Assembly (NCBI RefSeq): GCF_014174165.1
Contig: NZ_JABEQN010000017.1
Coordinates: 47,515-111,514 of the forward strand
DNA: 64,000 nucleotides
Direction of reading: 5' to 3'
From: Gluconacetobacter dulcium
GTDB taxonomy: Bacteria; Pseudomonadota; Alphaproteobacteria; Acetobacterales; Acetobacteraceae
The notes below the pieces were generated by a model. That model was given only the letters and a program-made list of their open reading frames with translations. It made no database searches and was not told the origin of the DNA. The first letter of the stretch is position 1. Each line of letters starts with the position of its first letter. Positions 24,793-33,490 of the stretch are shown in pieces. The position numbers were made by a program, and so were the translations under genes.

Positions 24793-25206
<414 letters not shown>

Positions 25207-25224
25207 CCGCGCTTCGGCGAGAGG

Positions 25225-25258
25225 CATGACCGGCGGCAAACCCACCCGGTCATGTTTT
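25225..25258 (+). terminator. Rho-independent terminator of dksA
   Basis: CATGACCGG and CCGGTCATG form a nine-base-pair stem around a 12-base loop, followed by TTTT, 19 bases after the dksA stop. Confidence 0.85.
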
Positions 25259-25315
25259 CTCGCCAAGGGGGCTTGCCACGCTCCCCCGGAGGCGGTAGGA
25301 ACCGCCCACCCCGTT

Positions 25316-25390
<75 letters not shown>

Positions 25391-25399
25391 TGATTTCCC

Positions 25400-25612
25400 T
25401 TACTTTTCCTCGGCGTGTGCCGGCACATTCTCTGTGCCAGTTGGCACAGAAAACCCCGAGAGGGCGGCGGCGGCCCTGCGCAGCCAGTCCGGGCTATGAT
25501 GCCCGTAGACGCGCTCCACCATATCGACACTGTTGCCCAGATACTTGGCCACCATCTCGAATGGCACGCCTCCCATGACCATCCAGATGGCTCATGTGTG
25601 TGAGGCGTTATC
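25400..25612 (-). pseudogene. Tyrosine integrase, C-terminal remnant
   Basis: The minus frame ending at 25400 reads IWMVMGGVPFEMVAKYLGNSVDMVERVYGHHSPDWLRRAAAAL. This is the end of a phage integrase catalytic domain, with the active-site Tyr in VERVYGHHSP and a helix reading VAKYLGNS. A stop and frame slip just upstream (around 25585-25600, where HTH-like residues lie in another frame) cut it from the rest. It ends nine bases from the tRNA-Thr gene and points into it, the classical position for a phage integrated at a tRNA 3' end. Recombination activity is lost. Confidence 0.82.
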
Positions 25613-25624
25613 GCCATCACCGTC

Positions 25625-25936
25625 ATGGATGACGACGGCGATGGATACGAATTCCGCTTCCTGAACGCGGCGCTCCGCAATCCGCGGGCCAATATCAACC
25701 AGTCCAACTAGACCGTCACCGGCACCCTCACGATCGAAGGCAATCCGATCGCGGTCGGCGGGACGTTCACGATCACCCGGATTGCACCCGCGCCCCCTCT
25801 GGCGGCTGATAACGCGGCCTTCCGCGACATGCTTTTGCACCGCGAAAACGTGATTCTGCTGCGCCTCACGCTCGATGCCGTCGCCTCGGTCGGTATCGAA
25901 GACAAGGATCAAGTCGAGGACGCGGAAAAAAACTGA
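25625..25936 (+). pseudogene. Phage structural-gene fragments with a nonsense codon
   Basis: From the ATG at 25625 the frame reads MDDDGDGYEFRFLNAALRNP and stops at TAG after about 28 codons, then continues in the same frame as TVTGTLTIEGNPIAVGGTFTITRIAPAPP and AAFRDMLLHRENVILLRLTLDAVASV to TGA at 25934. The first parts look like the end of a phage neck or tail protein (beta-rich), and the last like a tail-tube or terminator segment. Too short and broken to assign to a family. They lie in order with other tail fragments, so they are debris of the same prophage. Confidence 0.5.
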
Positions 25937-25983
25937 TCGGCGCCCTGTCCTGGGCGCTTGAGCATGGCCCCTGACTCGTAGCA

Positions 25984-26328
25984 TTGGGGGATCGTCCGAT
26001 ACACCCTCTGAACTGGAGGGCATTGGACGCGCTCCAGAAGCGCGTAGACCCGGAGCCGTGGTGCATGACCCCCTGGCGATGCTGGCACGAATTGCACGCA
26101 TCGCGCGGAGGTCTCACCGAGGGCCTGGGGGCCGGGATGGGGAAACAGAAGATATTTTCCCGCCCTGTCGGCCTGGCGGTCAATGAAATCGACGCCTGGT
26201 GCCGCAATCAGGACCTCGGGCCGCGCCAGTCGCGGTTCGTGCGGCATCTGGTGATCGTCATGGACCGGGCCTACCTGACGATCCGCGCACAGCAGATCAG
26301 CGAGGAACTGCGGGTCTTCTTTTCTTGA
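25984..26328 (+). pseudogene. Phage tail-assembly-like fragment
   Basis: The open frame encodes about 115 residues. The second half reads VGLAVNEIDAWCRNQDLGPRQSRFVRHLVIVMDRAYLTIRAQQ, a pattern seen in small tail-assembly chaperone proteins, where an EI-AW-C element is followed by a helix around the MDRAYL core. The first half (LDALQKRVDPEPWCMTPWRCWHEL) may belong to the end of a neighbouring gene fused to it. There is no good ATG or ribosome site; the only start is a TTG. Probably a chimera produced by deletion. Function in the present cell is unlikely. Confidence 0.4.
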
Positions 26329-26369
26329 CGGGGCGGCCAATGAGGGAGCGTGCGCTTCTTTATGGCCTT

Positions 26370-26675
26370 TCAGTCCAGCCCGACCGCATGGCGCAGGATA
26401 TCATTGGCACGGCCCTGCCATCCGCGACCCTGCTGCTTCAATCGGTCAACCACATCCGGGTCAAGGCGAATGGAAACCAGCGTCTTGACCGGCGCCTTCT
26501 GCGGGCCACGAACACGGCGGACGCCTTCCATGGAAGGGGCCACGGCGGCGATCGGCCTCGCTTCGGCGAAATCCGCATCGGTCCATTCCGGGTTATCGGG
26601 ATCCTGGGCGATACCCCGGTTGATCTCCGCATCCTCGGCCTCTGTCGGCACGATGAAATTACTTTTGCGACCCAT
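26370..26675 (-). CDS. brnA: BrnA-type antitoxin (module 1)
   Basis: About 101 residues. The C-terminal half is a ribbon-helix-helix with the BrnA signature APVKTLVSIRLDPDVVDRLKQQGRGWQGRANDILRHAV, preceded by the WTDADFAEARPIAAVAPSM segment that binds the toxin. The start at 26675 overlaps the end of brnT by 17 bases, giving toxin-first order as usual for BrnTA. It represses its own operon and neutralises BrnT. Flanking prophage scraps suggest the module helped keep the prophage and was retained afterwards. Confidence 0.9.
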   Translation of the reverse strand: MGRKSNFIVPTEAEDAEINRGIAQDPDNPEWTDADFAEARPIAAVAPSMEGVRRVRGPQKAPVKTLVSIRLDPDVVDRLKQQGRGWQGRANDILRHAVGLD

Positions 26676-26925
26676 AGATGATGACCTCCCGTGCATTGGC
26701 CTTCCGCAGGCTGATGATGCGCACGCACCGTGTTTCGATGCTGAAGACGAGAACGTGAATTCTGGTCCGGATCGGAGCCATCGCCATCAGCCTCGGCTCC
26801 GCCGCGCCTGAATGGCTGGCCCTGACCAGAGAGGCGCGCCACTCGAAATCAACCGCCGAGACGAAATCGACACCGTGCTTCTCGATGTTGCTGAGGCGTT
26901 TGTTTTCATCCCAAGCGTATCTCAT
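26659..26925 (-). CDS. brnT: BrnT-type ribonuclease toxin (module 1)
   Basis: 88 residues with the complete RelE-like BrnT pattern: YAWDENKRLSNIEKHGVDF at the start, a central AAEPRLMAMAPIRTRIHVLVFSIETRCVRIISLRKANAREV. The closing RIISLRKANARE holds the conserved Arg residues used in RNA cleavage. The chosen ATG at 26925 is 75 bases inside a longer open frame that shows no similarity before MRYAWDE. It looks intact, in contrast to the RelE toxin at 6166-6373. Stress such as heat or antibiotics normally frees BrnT by antitoxin decay. Confidence 0.9.
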   Translation of the reverse strand: MRYAWDENKRLSNIEKHGVDFVSAVDFEWRASLVRASHSGAAEPRLMAMAPIRTRIHVLVFSIETRCVRIISLRKANAREVIIYGSQK

Positions 26926-26998
26926 TGCAAATTGTATATACAAAAAAATCGCCCGGCGCAAGCGATATCCAAGATCACGAAAGAGCAAAGGACACCCC

Positions 26999-28333
26999 AT
27001 GGCCCGACGTGCAACCTCTGCCCGCTGGTCGAACGTTGTCCGCCGTCAGATCACCCTGAATACCAGCGCGGCCATGAATAGCGCGGAAGTGCGCGGCATG
27101 GTGGCCGCTGAATCGCGCCGCCTGCGTGACGAGGCCATCCAGTCCGGCAGAACGACCGGCACCATCTATACCACGCGCGTCAACGGCGTGATGGGTGGCG
27201 ATCCCGTCCCCTACATCCTGCGCGCCGGCAGCATGTCCTCGACCCTGAGCCGGGGAATCGATGTATCGACCATTGCGTTCCTGAAAATGGGCCGCTCGGT
27301 GGATGAGGTTTCGCGCGGCATCATCCAGTTGCAGCAGGCCGAGAGCAGGCTTGCCCAGATGCAGGTGATGGCATCCTCGGTTGTGGCGGGCGGCAGCATG
27401 TCCAGCGACGATGTAAATGGCCAGATCGCCAATCAGCAGGCTCAGGTCGACCGGCTGAAGCAGGAAGTCGAAGCCGTCCGCGCGGCACGGGGTGCGGTCG
27501 ATGACCTGACGGAAGCGCATGCCCAGAGCCTGTCCGTCATGCAGCGCCTGGACGCGTCGGTCGATGAAGTGACGCGCAAGACGATCGATTTGCAGCACGC
27601 CGAAGCAAACCTCGCCACGGCGCAGAAGGAATCCGGGGGCGCCGTTGCCAGCGGCAAGATGTCGCAGGCCGATGCGGATGCTATCGTGTCGGGGTATCAG
27701 AAGGAGGTCGATGCGCTCGGGCGGGAAGTCGCAGCCGCGCGCAAAGCGCGGGATGCCACGGATGTCCTGACGCAGTCTCACAAGCTGTCCGGCTATCAGG
27801 TCGGGATCCTGGCCGACGAAGTGCATAAATTCGCGGATCAGGTCCTGGCGGGCGGCAGCGCCATGCAGGCGGCGTTCTATCAGGCGCCGAACGCGATCGC
27901 GACCATGGGCGGCCTGAAAAATGCTATCGGCCTGGTCGGCGCAGCCCTGTCTGGACCAGTCGGGATTGCTGCGGCCGCCGTCGTGGCCGTCGGCTCGCTC
28001 GCCGCGGTCGGGGTCGCGGCCGAGAGCGAGCAGTCCCATCTCGCGAGCCTGTCGCAGCACCTGCGGGCCACGCGGAGCGACTACGAAGCGATGTCGGTTT
28101 CGGCCGAAGCGACCGCGCGCCAGATCGCGGCGCATGGCGATATGTCGCTGTCCGACTCCCGTACGACCGTCGAAACCTTCGCCGCCGTGCCGACCGTCGA
28201 TGCGTCGCAACTCACGCGCCTGACGCTGGACACTCGGAATCTGGCCGCCGCCATGCGCGATCCGCCACCCCCGAGGCGGTTTTTTATGCCTGGAGTCCTG
28301 ATGTCTGACCCTGCAATCACGCCGCAGCCCTGA
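26999..28333 (+). pseudogene. Phage tail tape-measure protein, truncated and chimeric
   Basis: The ORF from 26999 encodes about 444 residues. The first 60 (MARRATSARWSNVVRRQITL, then SRRLRDEAIQSGRTTG) resemble another tail or neck protein and abut tape-measure sequence at about ILRAGSMSS. After that come long coiled-coil repeats (twice a block of type DEVSRGIIQLQQAESRLAQMQ / DEVTRKTIDLQHAEANLATAQ), then a hydrophobic GPVGIAAAAVVAVGSLAAVGVAA segment, as in lambda gpH-type tape measures. These proteins usually exceed 600 residues, but here homology stops at NLAAAMRD and the frame runs through a terminator hairpin into other sequence. A deletion remnant, not a working tail ruler. Confidence 0.65.
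28262..28285 (+). terminator. Phage rho-independent terminator
   Basis: CCGCC and GGCGG pair around an eight-base loop and are followed by six T residues. It lies inside the open frame of the tape-measure remnant, which shows that the frame there is accidental and that the original gene cluster ended at this point. Confidence 0.75.
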
Positions 28334-28597
28334 TGGACTGCGGCCGCCGCCGCATTTGGCGGTTTCCTGTTTACCGTCCGGTGGCTCGTCGGTTTCGGCG
28401 GCCGAGCCGCGCAGGACCAGATCAAAAACCTGTCGGACCAGATCAGAGACCTGAAGTCGGATCTCGACGAGCGGGAGGACACGATCGTCGCCCCGCGCGA
28501 CCAGGTCGCCGCCCTGACGGTGCAGGTAGCCCTGCTGACCCAGCAACTCCAGATCAAGTCGGTCCCGTCATCCAGCCCGCCTCAGTGCGTCGCGTAG
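28301..28597 (+). pseudogene. Holin/spanin-like small membrane protein with an early stop
   Basis: Begins MSDPAITPQP, hits TGA at 28331-28333, and continues in the same frame as WTAAAAAFGGFLFTVRWLVGFGG (one membrane segment) and a coiled coil with QDQIKNLSDQIRDLKSDLDERED to TAG at 28595. A single membrane helix plus coiled coil behind the tail genes and before a lysozyme fragment fits a phage lysis accessory protein. The nonsense codon, a possible Trp-to-stop change next to TGG, disables it. Its end overlaps the convergent brnA gene by 30 bases. Confidence 0.6.
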
Positions 28598-28831
28598 CGC
28601 ATCGTTAATCCGGCCCTGCCAGCCCGGCCCGGTGTCGCGCCACCCGTCCAGCACATCCTGATCCAGGCGCACCGACACCAGTTTCTTCGGGTTTGTCGAA
28701 CGCGGCCGACCTTTCCGGACGACCTTCTCGCCCTGCCGGATCTCGGCCTGATCGAAAAACGCCTCGGTCAGTTCCGGCGCATCGTCCGGGTCAACCCATG
28801 CGGGCGCGCCAGAGAGCTTCTTCTCGGTCAT
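28568..28831 (-). CDS. brnA: BrnA-type antitoxin (module 2)
   Basis: 87 residues. The N-terminal half has ELTEAFFDQAEIRQGEKVVRKGRP, a toxin-binding region followed by a basic stretch, and the C-terminal half NPKKLVSVRLDQDVLDGWRDTGPGWQGRINDALRDAL is the ribbon-helix-helix. The start overlaps brnT (28791) by 41 bases. It differs from the module 1 antitoxin in nearly every position outside the signature, so the two modules were acquired separately. Cross-neutralisation between them is possible but not implied by sequence. Confidence 0.9.
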   Translation of the reverse strand: MTEKKLSGAPAWVDPDDAPELTEAFFDQAEIRQGEKVVRKGRPRSTNPKKLVSVRLDQDVLDGWRDTGPGWQGRINDALRDALRRAG

Positions 28832-29069
28832 GTGCATGCCTCATCGAAATAATGCGGCGAGCCGCGCCGCGCGGGGTCCAGACCAGAACAACCAGACGGC
28901 CATCGAGATCGCCGGCGGTGATGAACCGCTCTTCACCATAGTCCTTGCGATCATCCGGCACCGTCGCGGTCAGGCCCGAAAACACGATCGCGGCGTCGGC
29001 GAAATCAAGCCTGCGCTCGGAAAGTGTGATGGCCCGTTTGGCCGGATCGAACTCAATGTCCATGACCAT
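28791..29069 (-). CDS. brnT: BrnT-type ribonuclease toxin (module 2)
   Basis: About 92 residues: MDIEFDPAKRAITLSERRLDF, then PDDRKDYGEERFITAGDLDGRLVVLVWTPRGAARRIISMRHAHDREE. The DDRKDYGEERF and RRIISMRHAH segments are the family core, with the catalytic Arg/His residues present. Two neighbouring ATGs (29069 and 29063) could serve as start. The toxin gene lies upstream of its antitoxin in the standard BrnTA operon and appears intact. It stands between two terminator-flanked phage fragments. Confidence 0.88.
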   Translation of the reverse strand: MVMDIEFDPAKRAITLSERRLDFADAAIVFSGLTATVPDDRKDYGEERFITAGDLDGRLVVLVWTPRGAARRIISMRHAHDREEALWRARMG

Positions 29070-29183
29070 TCTTGTAGCTACATTTAATGAGGGCGTCAAG
29101 ATTTTCTGTATCTACATAAAGACGGGTTTCCCCCGCGCGCGCGGGCCGCCGACAGGCTGGCTTGCGATTATGCGCAAGTTCGC

Positions 29184-29210
29184 AAGGCCGTCCCTCGGGG
29201 CGGCCTTTTT
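29184..29210 (+). terminator. Phage rho-independent terminator
   Basis: AAGGCCG and CGGCCTT form a perfect stem with a ten-base loop followed by a T-run (CGGCCTTTTTG). It precedes the lysozyme fragment. Confidence 0.75.
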
Positions 29211-29237
29211 GATTCCTGCTCGCCAATGGAGCCCATC

Positions 29238-29345
29238 ATGGAGATGGATTCGCTTGCCGTCGCGGCTCTGCTGCTGCGCCGGCTGGAGGGCCTGCGCCTG
29301 GCGCCCTACCGGGACATCGTCGGGCTCTGGACCATCGGCTGCTGA
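29238..29345 (+). pseudogene. Phage lysozyme (GH24 endolysin), first 35 codons
   Basis: Starting at 29238, the frame reads MEMDSLAVAALLLRRLEGLRLAPYRDIVGLWTIGC and stops. The EG-RL-PYRD--G-WTIGYGHT pattern is the start of T4-type lysozymes, with the catalytic Glu in EGLRLAPYRD and the expected GYGHT turn replaced by GC and a stop. The remaining 120 or so residues are gone. It is the last recognisable part of the prophage lysis cassette. Confidence 0.75.
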
Positions 29346-29570
29346 CCGCAGCCGGCGAGCGTCACAACAGCCACCCACAACGCAATCCAGTGCCTCGTCC
29401 CCGTCTCCCTTCCCCGACCATCCCAGAACAGCGCATTCGCGCCACGCGTGATTCGTGACCGACCATGGCGACATGCCCATGCCCAGCCGACATCCCGCCA
29501 GATCCGGCAGGTCACGGCAGATCCACGGCCAAGGATTGCACATGGCTCCAACGTGAGGGAAAACCCATCC

Positions 29571-29759
29571 ATGGACATATTGACGATGGCCCGCGCCATG
29601 GGCGCGGCACGGGCAGAATTGAGCCGTCAGGCTGCCGAGGGGTCTGCCGCTCCGACCGTCGGACTCGACGGCTGGCCGACAGACGTGACGATCGACGGCC
29701 GCGTGGACATGGAAGCCTTGGTGAAAGCCGTGCTGGCCGCGGCCACGACCGGCGCGTAA
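29571..29759 (+). CDS. Small hypothetical protein at the prophage edge
   Basis: 62 residues (MDILTMARAMGAARAELSRQ, then VGLDGWPTDVTIDGRVDMEALVKAVL). GAGGGA lies ten bases before the ATG. The layout, an amphipathic helix, a short beta turn, and a second helix, resembles small proteins often found downstream of phage lysis genes, but no family was recognised. It is the only short open frame in this corner with a ribosome site, and it ends 57 bases before the convergent permease gene. It could be an intact prophage leftover or coincidence. Confidence 0.4.
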   Translation: MDILTMARAMGAARAELSRQAAEGSAAPTVGLDGWPTDVTIDGRVDMEALVKAVLAAATTGA

Positions 29760-29815
29760 AGCCGGGCGCAGCGCCCGAAACAAGGCTCACGGGCCGTCAT
29801 GTTCCGCCGATGGCC

Positions 29816-31192
29816 TCACACCACCGAGGCCCCGGCCCGCCGCGCCGACAACCGGCCATGCAGCAGCACCAGCACCGTTAGCCACGCCGCATCCAGCAGG
29901 AACGGCACATACAACCGCCCGCCCCAGACGATATCCAGCCCGATCGCCAGCAGGAAAGCGATGGCCAGCCAATTGCTGACCGGCGCCCCCGGCAGCGCCG
30001 CCACCACCCTGCGCGCGCCATCCGCGCTGCGCCGATAGGCCAGATGCGCCACCATGATCGACGCCCAGACGAAAATCAGCAGAAACGCCACCCCCTGGAT
30101 CGCGTAACCGAACAGCCGGTCGGGCAGGAAATAATTCAGCACCACGCCGGCCAGCACGGTCGCGAACGAAGCCGCGAACGCCATCGCGGGCACCCCCGAC
30201 GCCGAGCGCTCGCGCAGCCGCGCCGAGGCCATGCCGCTTTCCGACAGCGACGCCAGCGTGCGGCTGGTGGCATACAGCCCGGCATTGCACGACGACAGCG
30301 CCGCCAGCGCCATGACGCCATTGATCGCCTCGCCCGCCATCGGCAGCCCCATATGCTGGAAGGCCAGCACGAACGGGCTGTGCGTGGCATCCGCCTCGCC
30401 CCACGGCACGATCGCCATGATCACGGCCAGGCTACCCACATAGAAAACGATGATCCGCCCGACGATGCCATTGATCACGCGCGGCAGCACACGCACGGCG
30501 TCATCGGTCTCCGCCGCCGTCAGCGCGATGATCTCGGTGCCGCCGAAGGCGAACAGCGCCATCGGCAGGATGGCGGCAAACCCCGCCATCCCGTGCGGCA
30601 GCATCACCCCCGCATCCCACAGATGGCCGAAGGAAGCATGTGCGCCCCCCGGCCCGACATGCCCCAGGATCGTGACCAGCCCGCAGCCGATCAGCGCCAG
30701 GATGGCCCAGATCTTGATGATGGCCAGCCAGAATTCCATCTCGCCGAAGGTGGCCACGGCGCGCGACCCCACGGCCAGCAGCACCCCTCCCAGCACGGCG
30801 GCGACCGCCCATTGCGGCACGTCCGGCATCCAATGGCGCACGAAGATACCGGCGGCGGTGATTTCGGAAATGCACACCAGCGTCCAGATCAGCCAGTAGC
30901 TCCAGCCGACCAGGAATTCCATCCGCGCGCCCAGATACCGCCCGACGAAGGCGTTCAGCGTCCGCCCCTCGGGGTCGGACAGCGCCAGTTCCGCCGCCGC
31001 CCGGCCGATCAGGAACACGACGATCCCACACAGCACATAGGCCAGCAGCACCGACGTTCCCGCCTGCTGGATCGCCCCGCCCGAGCCGAGGAACAATCCG
31101 GCCCCAACCGACCCGCCCAATGCCATGAACAGAATATGGCGCTGCTTCAGACCCAAGAACCGTCCCCCCGAAACGAACAGGGGCGGCGCCAT
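29816..31192 (-). CDS. Amino acid permease, APC superfamily (AAT type)
   Basis: 458 residues with twelve predicted membrane helices. The first contains the APC signature (LFMALGGSVGAGLFLGSGGAIQQAG), and the conserved E in ALSDPEGRTLNAFVGRYLG and the FGGTEIIALTAAETDDA motif point to the AAT branch (AroP, CycA, AnsP, GabP, ProY). It takes up an amino acid by proton symport across the inner membrane; the substrate is not deducible, though aromatic, GABA or proline types are likely. It stands next to the prophage ruin and upstream of a divergent or co-directional SDR gene (87-base gap, same strand). Confidence 0.88.
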   Translation of the reverse strand: MAPPLFVSGGRFLGLKQRHILFMALGGSVGAGLFLGSGGAIQQAGTSVLLAYVLCGIVVFLIGRAAAELALSDPEGRTLNAFVGRYLGARMEFLVGWSYWLIWTLVCISEITAAGIFVRHWMPDVPQWAVAAVLGGVLLAVGSRAVATFGEMEFWLAIIKIWAILALIGCGLVTILGHVGPGGAHASFGHLWDAGVMLPHGMAGFAAILPMALFAFGGTEIIALTAAETDDAVRVLPRVINGIVGRIIVFYVGSLAVIMAIVPWGEADATHSPFVLAFQHMGLPMAGEAINGVMALAALSSCNAGLYATSRTLASLSESGMASARLRERSASGVPAMAFAASFATVLAGVVLNYFLPDRLFGYAIQGVAFLLIFVWASIMVAHLAYRRSADGARRVVAALPGAPVSNWLAIAFLLAIGLDIVWGGRLYVPFLLDAAWLTVLVLLHGRLSARRAGASVV

Positions 31193-31279
31193 GCCGCGCC
31201 GCCCGGACCGTCACCATAGACACGGCCCCAGCCGGCGCAAAGCCGGATCGCGGAAGGAACGACCTGCCGACCGGCCCGA

Positions 31280-32053
31280 TTACTTGGTCGTGTAGCCGCC
31301 ATTGATCAGGATGGTCTGGCCGGTGATCCACCAGCCGTCAGAAACCAGGAAACGGATGAACGGCGCCACGTCCTCGATCTCAGTCAGGCCCGTGGGGCTG
31401 AAGGCCGAAAGCGCCGCCGCCTGCTTGTGATAGGCCACGGCCTCCGGCGCCTCCTGCCCATAGAAAAACGGCGTATCCATCGGCCCCGGCCCGACCGCGT
31501 TGACCGAAATCCCCCGCGCGCCGAACTCCTTCGACGCCGCGCGGGTATAATGCTCCACCGGCGCCTTGGCCCCGGCATAGGTCGAATAGAACGGCGTATA
31601 GGCCCCCAGCAGCGACGTCACCAGCGTCACCAGCTTGCCGTTGTCCTTCAGATACAGCCCCGCTTCCTTGATGAAGAAATAGGCCGCCTTGGAATTGATC
31701 GCCGCCATCGCGTCGAATTCGGCCTCGGTGGTCTCGACGATCGGCTTCTTCAGCACTTTGCCCACGGTATTGATCGCGATATCCGGCCGACCGATCGCCC
31801 CCACCGTATCGGCGAACAGCCCGGCACAGGCCCCGGCCGTGGTCAGGTCGGCCTGAAAAGCCACCGCCTCGGCCCCCGCCGCGCGAATATCGGCCAGCGT
31901 CCGCTCGGCGTCAGGCCGCGAGGAATCGCTGTTGTAATGGATCGCAATCGCCTTCGCGCCGGCCGCCGCCAGGTCGCGCGCGATCAGCCCACCCAGATTC
32001 TTCGCCCCGCCGGCAATCAGGACCGTCTTTCCGCTAATGCTGTGATCGGCCAT
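31280..32053 (-). CDS. Short-chain dehydrogenase/reductase
   Basis: 257 residues of the classical SDR type. The cofactor loop is GGAKNLGG (variant TGxxxGxG), followed by an NTVG motif (INTVGKVLKKPI), the catalytic Ser in VTSLLGAYTPFYS and the Tyr-Lys pair in YAGAKAPVEHYTRAASKE. The end carries SDGWWITGQTILINGGY, complete. NAD(P)-dependent oxidation or reduction of an unknown alcohol/ketone. The GGAKNLGG loop with an Asn-Ser-Asp (HYNSDSSR) segment after strand 2 suggests NADP preference. It diverges from a LysR gene 156 bases away that probably controls it. Confidence 0.92.
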   Translation of the reverse strand: MADHSISGKTVLIAGGAKNLGGLIARDLAAAGAKAIAIHYNSDSSRPDAERTLADIRAAGAEAVAFQADLTTAGACAGLFADTVGAIGRPDIAINTVGKVLKKPIVETTEAEFDAMAAINSKAAYFFIKEAGLYLKDNGKLVTLVTSLLGAYTPFYSTYAGAKAPVEHYTRAASKEFGARGISVNAVGPGPMDTPFFYGQEAPEAVAYHKQAAALSAFSPTGLTEIEDVAPFIRFLVSDGWWITGQTILINGGYTTK

Positions 32054-32209
32054 CTCGATGGCTCCTTCCCGTCCCTCCCCCGCCGGATGCGGGAGATCAT
32101 GCGGCCCACGATATCATTCCAAAAACGCGGATAAATTTGCGTTTCCGAACAACACATGTCGTAGAATCCGAACAAGCACTCCCATGTCGCGAAAGTTTGG
32201 AGGGAAGCG

Positions 32210-33112
32210 ATGGACCGCATCGACCTGTTCCGCATCTTTGCCCGCGTGGTGGAAAGCGCCAGTTTCACCCGCGCAGCCGCCACGCTGGACCTGCCGCGCT
32301 CGACGGTCTCGACCGCGATCCAGGACCTCGAGGCCCGGCTGGGCACCCGCCTGCTAGCCCGCACCACCCGCCGCGTCGCCCCCACGCCCGACGGCGCGGC
32401 CTTCTACGAACAATGCGTCCGTCTGGTCGCGGACATCGAGGAAGCGGAAAGCCAGTTCCGCCGCGATCCCGCCGGGCCGCGCGGCGCGCTGCGGGTGGAC
32501 ATGCCCGGCCGCATCGGCCGGCTGGTCGTCGCCCCCGCCCTGCCCGACTTCCTCGCCCATTACCCCGACATCACCATCGAACTGGGCGTAACCGACCGCG
32601 CCGTGAACCTGATCGAAGACGGCACCGACTGCGCGCTTCGCGTCGGCCCGATCCATGATTCCGCCCTGATCGCCCGCCGCATGGGCGAATTCCGCCTGCT
32701 CAACCTCGCCAGCCCGGCCTATCTGGCCCGGCACGGCATCCCCCGCCACCCCGACGACCTGCCGGCCCACCAGGCGGTGCGCTACGCCTCGCCCGCCAGC
32801 GGACGGGTGGAACCCTGGGAATGGATTCAGGACGGCACGTTGCGCACCCTCACCCTGCCCGGCCGCGTCACCGTCAACAGCGCCGAAGCCCTGATCGCCT
32901 GCTGCCTCGCCGGGCTGGGCATGATCCAGGTCCCGGCCTTCGACGTGCAGGACCATCTGCGCTCCGGCGCGCTGGTCGACCTGCTGCCGGACTGGCGCGC
33001 CGAGCCCATGCCGCTCACATTGCTGCACCCCCATCGCCGCCACGCCGCCCGCCGGGTGCGGGTGTTCGCCGACTGGCTGGCCGGCCTGATGGCGCCGCTT
33101 TTACGCAGTTGA
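32210..33112 (+). CDS. LysR-family transcriptional regulator
   Basis: 300 residues. TTGGAGGGAAG precedes the ATG by a few bases, a good ribosome site. The helix-turn-helix (IDLFRIFARVVESASFTRAAATLDLPRSTVSTAIQDLEARLGTRLL) is followed by RTTRRVAPTPDGAAFYE and a full effector domain (ALRVDMPGRIGRLVVAPALPDFL). This is the CrgA/AaeR-like branch often linked to quinone or aromatic efflux. It is divergent from the SDR gene and co-directional with the FUSC efflux operon 57 bases downstream, so it may regulate either or both. Confidence 0.92.
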   Translation: MDRIDLFRIFARVVESASFTRAAATLDLPRSTVSTAIQDLEARLGTRLLARTTRRVAPTPDGAAFYEQCVRLVADIEEAESQFRRDPAGPRGALRVDMPGRIGRLVVAPALPDFLAHYPDITIELGVTDRAVNLIEDGTDCALRVGPIHDSALIARRMGEFRLLNLASPAYLARHGIPRHPDDLPAHQAVRYASPASGRVEPWEWIQDGTLRTLTLPGRVTVNSAEALIACCLAGLGMIQVPAFDVQDHLRSGALVDLLPDWRAEPMPLTLLHPHRRHAARRVRVFADWLAGLMAPLLRS

Positions 33113-33169
33113 TCGTTTTTTTCCGTTTTTTTGAAAAAAGAACCGGCAAAACCTTCTAAAGGGAGAGAG

Positions 33170-33490
33170 ATGGAATCCTGCCAGCCCATGCGGAGCCCAA
33201 TGAGACAAAAGTCTTTTTGCTTCTTTTTATCCCCAAAAAGAACAAACCTGCTCCCCCTCCTCGCCCTGAACGGCTGCGCGCTGCACGGCGCGCCCTCCTT
33301 CCCGATCGTCGGCGCCTATTTCCCGGCCTGGATGCTGTGCGCGCTCACGGGCGTGGCGGTGGCCGTCGGACTGCGCGTGGTCTTCCTGCTGACCGGCATC
33401 GACGCCCTGCTCAGTTTCCGGCTGTTCACCTATGTCGCCCTGGGCACCCTGGCCGCCCTCGCCCTGTGGGCGCTGGCGTTCGGGCCATGA
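33170..33490 (+). CDS. YtcA-family small membrane lipoprotein of the efflux operon
   Basis: 106 residues from an ATG preceded by AAGGGAGAG. A stretch LLPLLALNGCALHGAPSFP contains a lipobox (LNGC), after which APSFPIVGAYFPAWMLCALTGVAVAVGLRVVFLLTGI and LFTYVALGTLAALALWALAFG form two membrane helices. This is the YtcA (PF17090-like) pattern, small partners of AaeAB-like pumps. It is the first gene of a four-gene unit, and its stop overlaps the next start (ATGA at 33487). The exact role in the pump is unknown. Confidence 0.82.
   Translation: MESCQPMRSPMRQKSFCFFLSPKRTNLLPLLALNGCALHGAPSFPIVGAYFPAWMLCALTGVAVAVGLRVVFLLTGIDALLSFRLFTYVALGTLAALALWALAFGP

Noticed and set aside
29306..29465. Minus-strand frame with a lipobox-like VVTLAGC
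   Set aside because: It looked like an Rz1-type lipoprotein, but there is no start codon at a suitable place and it lies opposite the lysozyme fragment.
29860..29873. An 11-base match to the tRNA-Thr 3' end as a second attachment site
   Set aside because: It lies inside the permease coding region in a repetitive codon run (CAGCAG...) and is too short to separate from chance.
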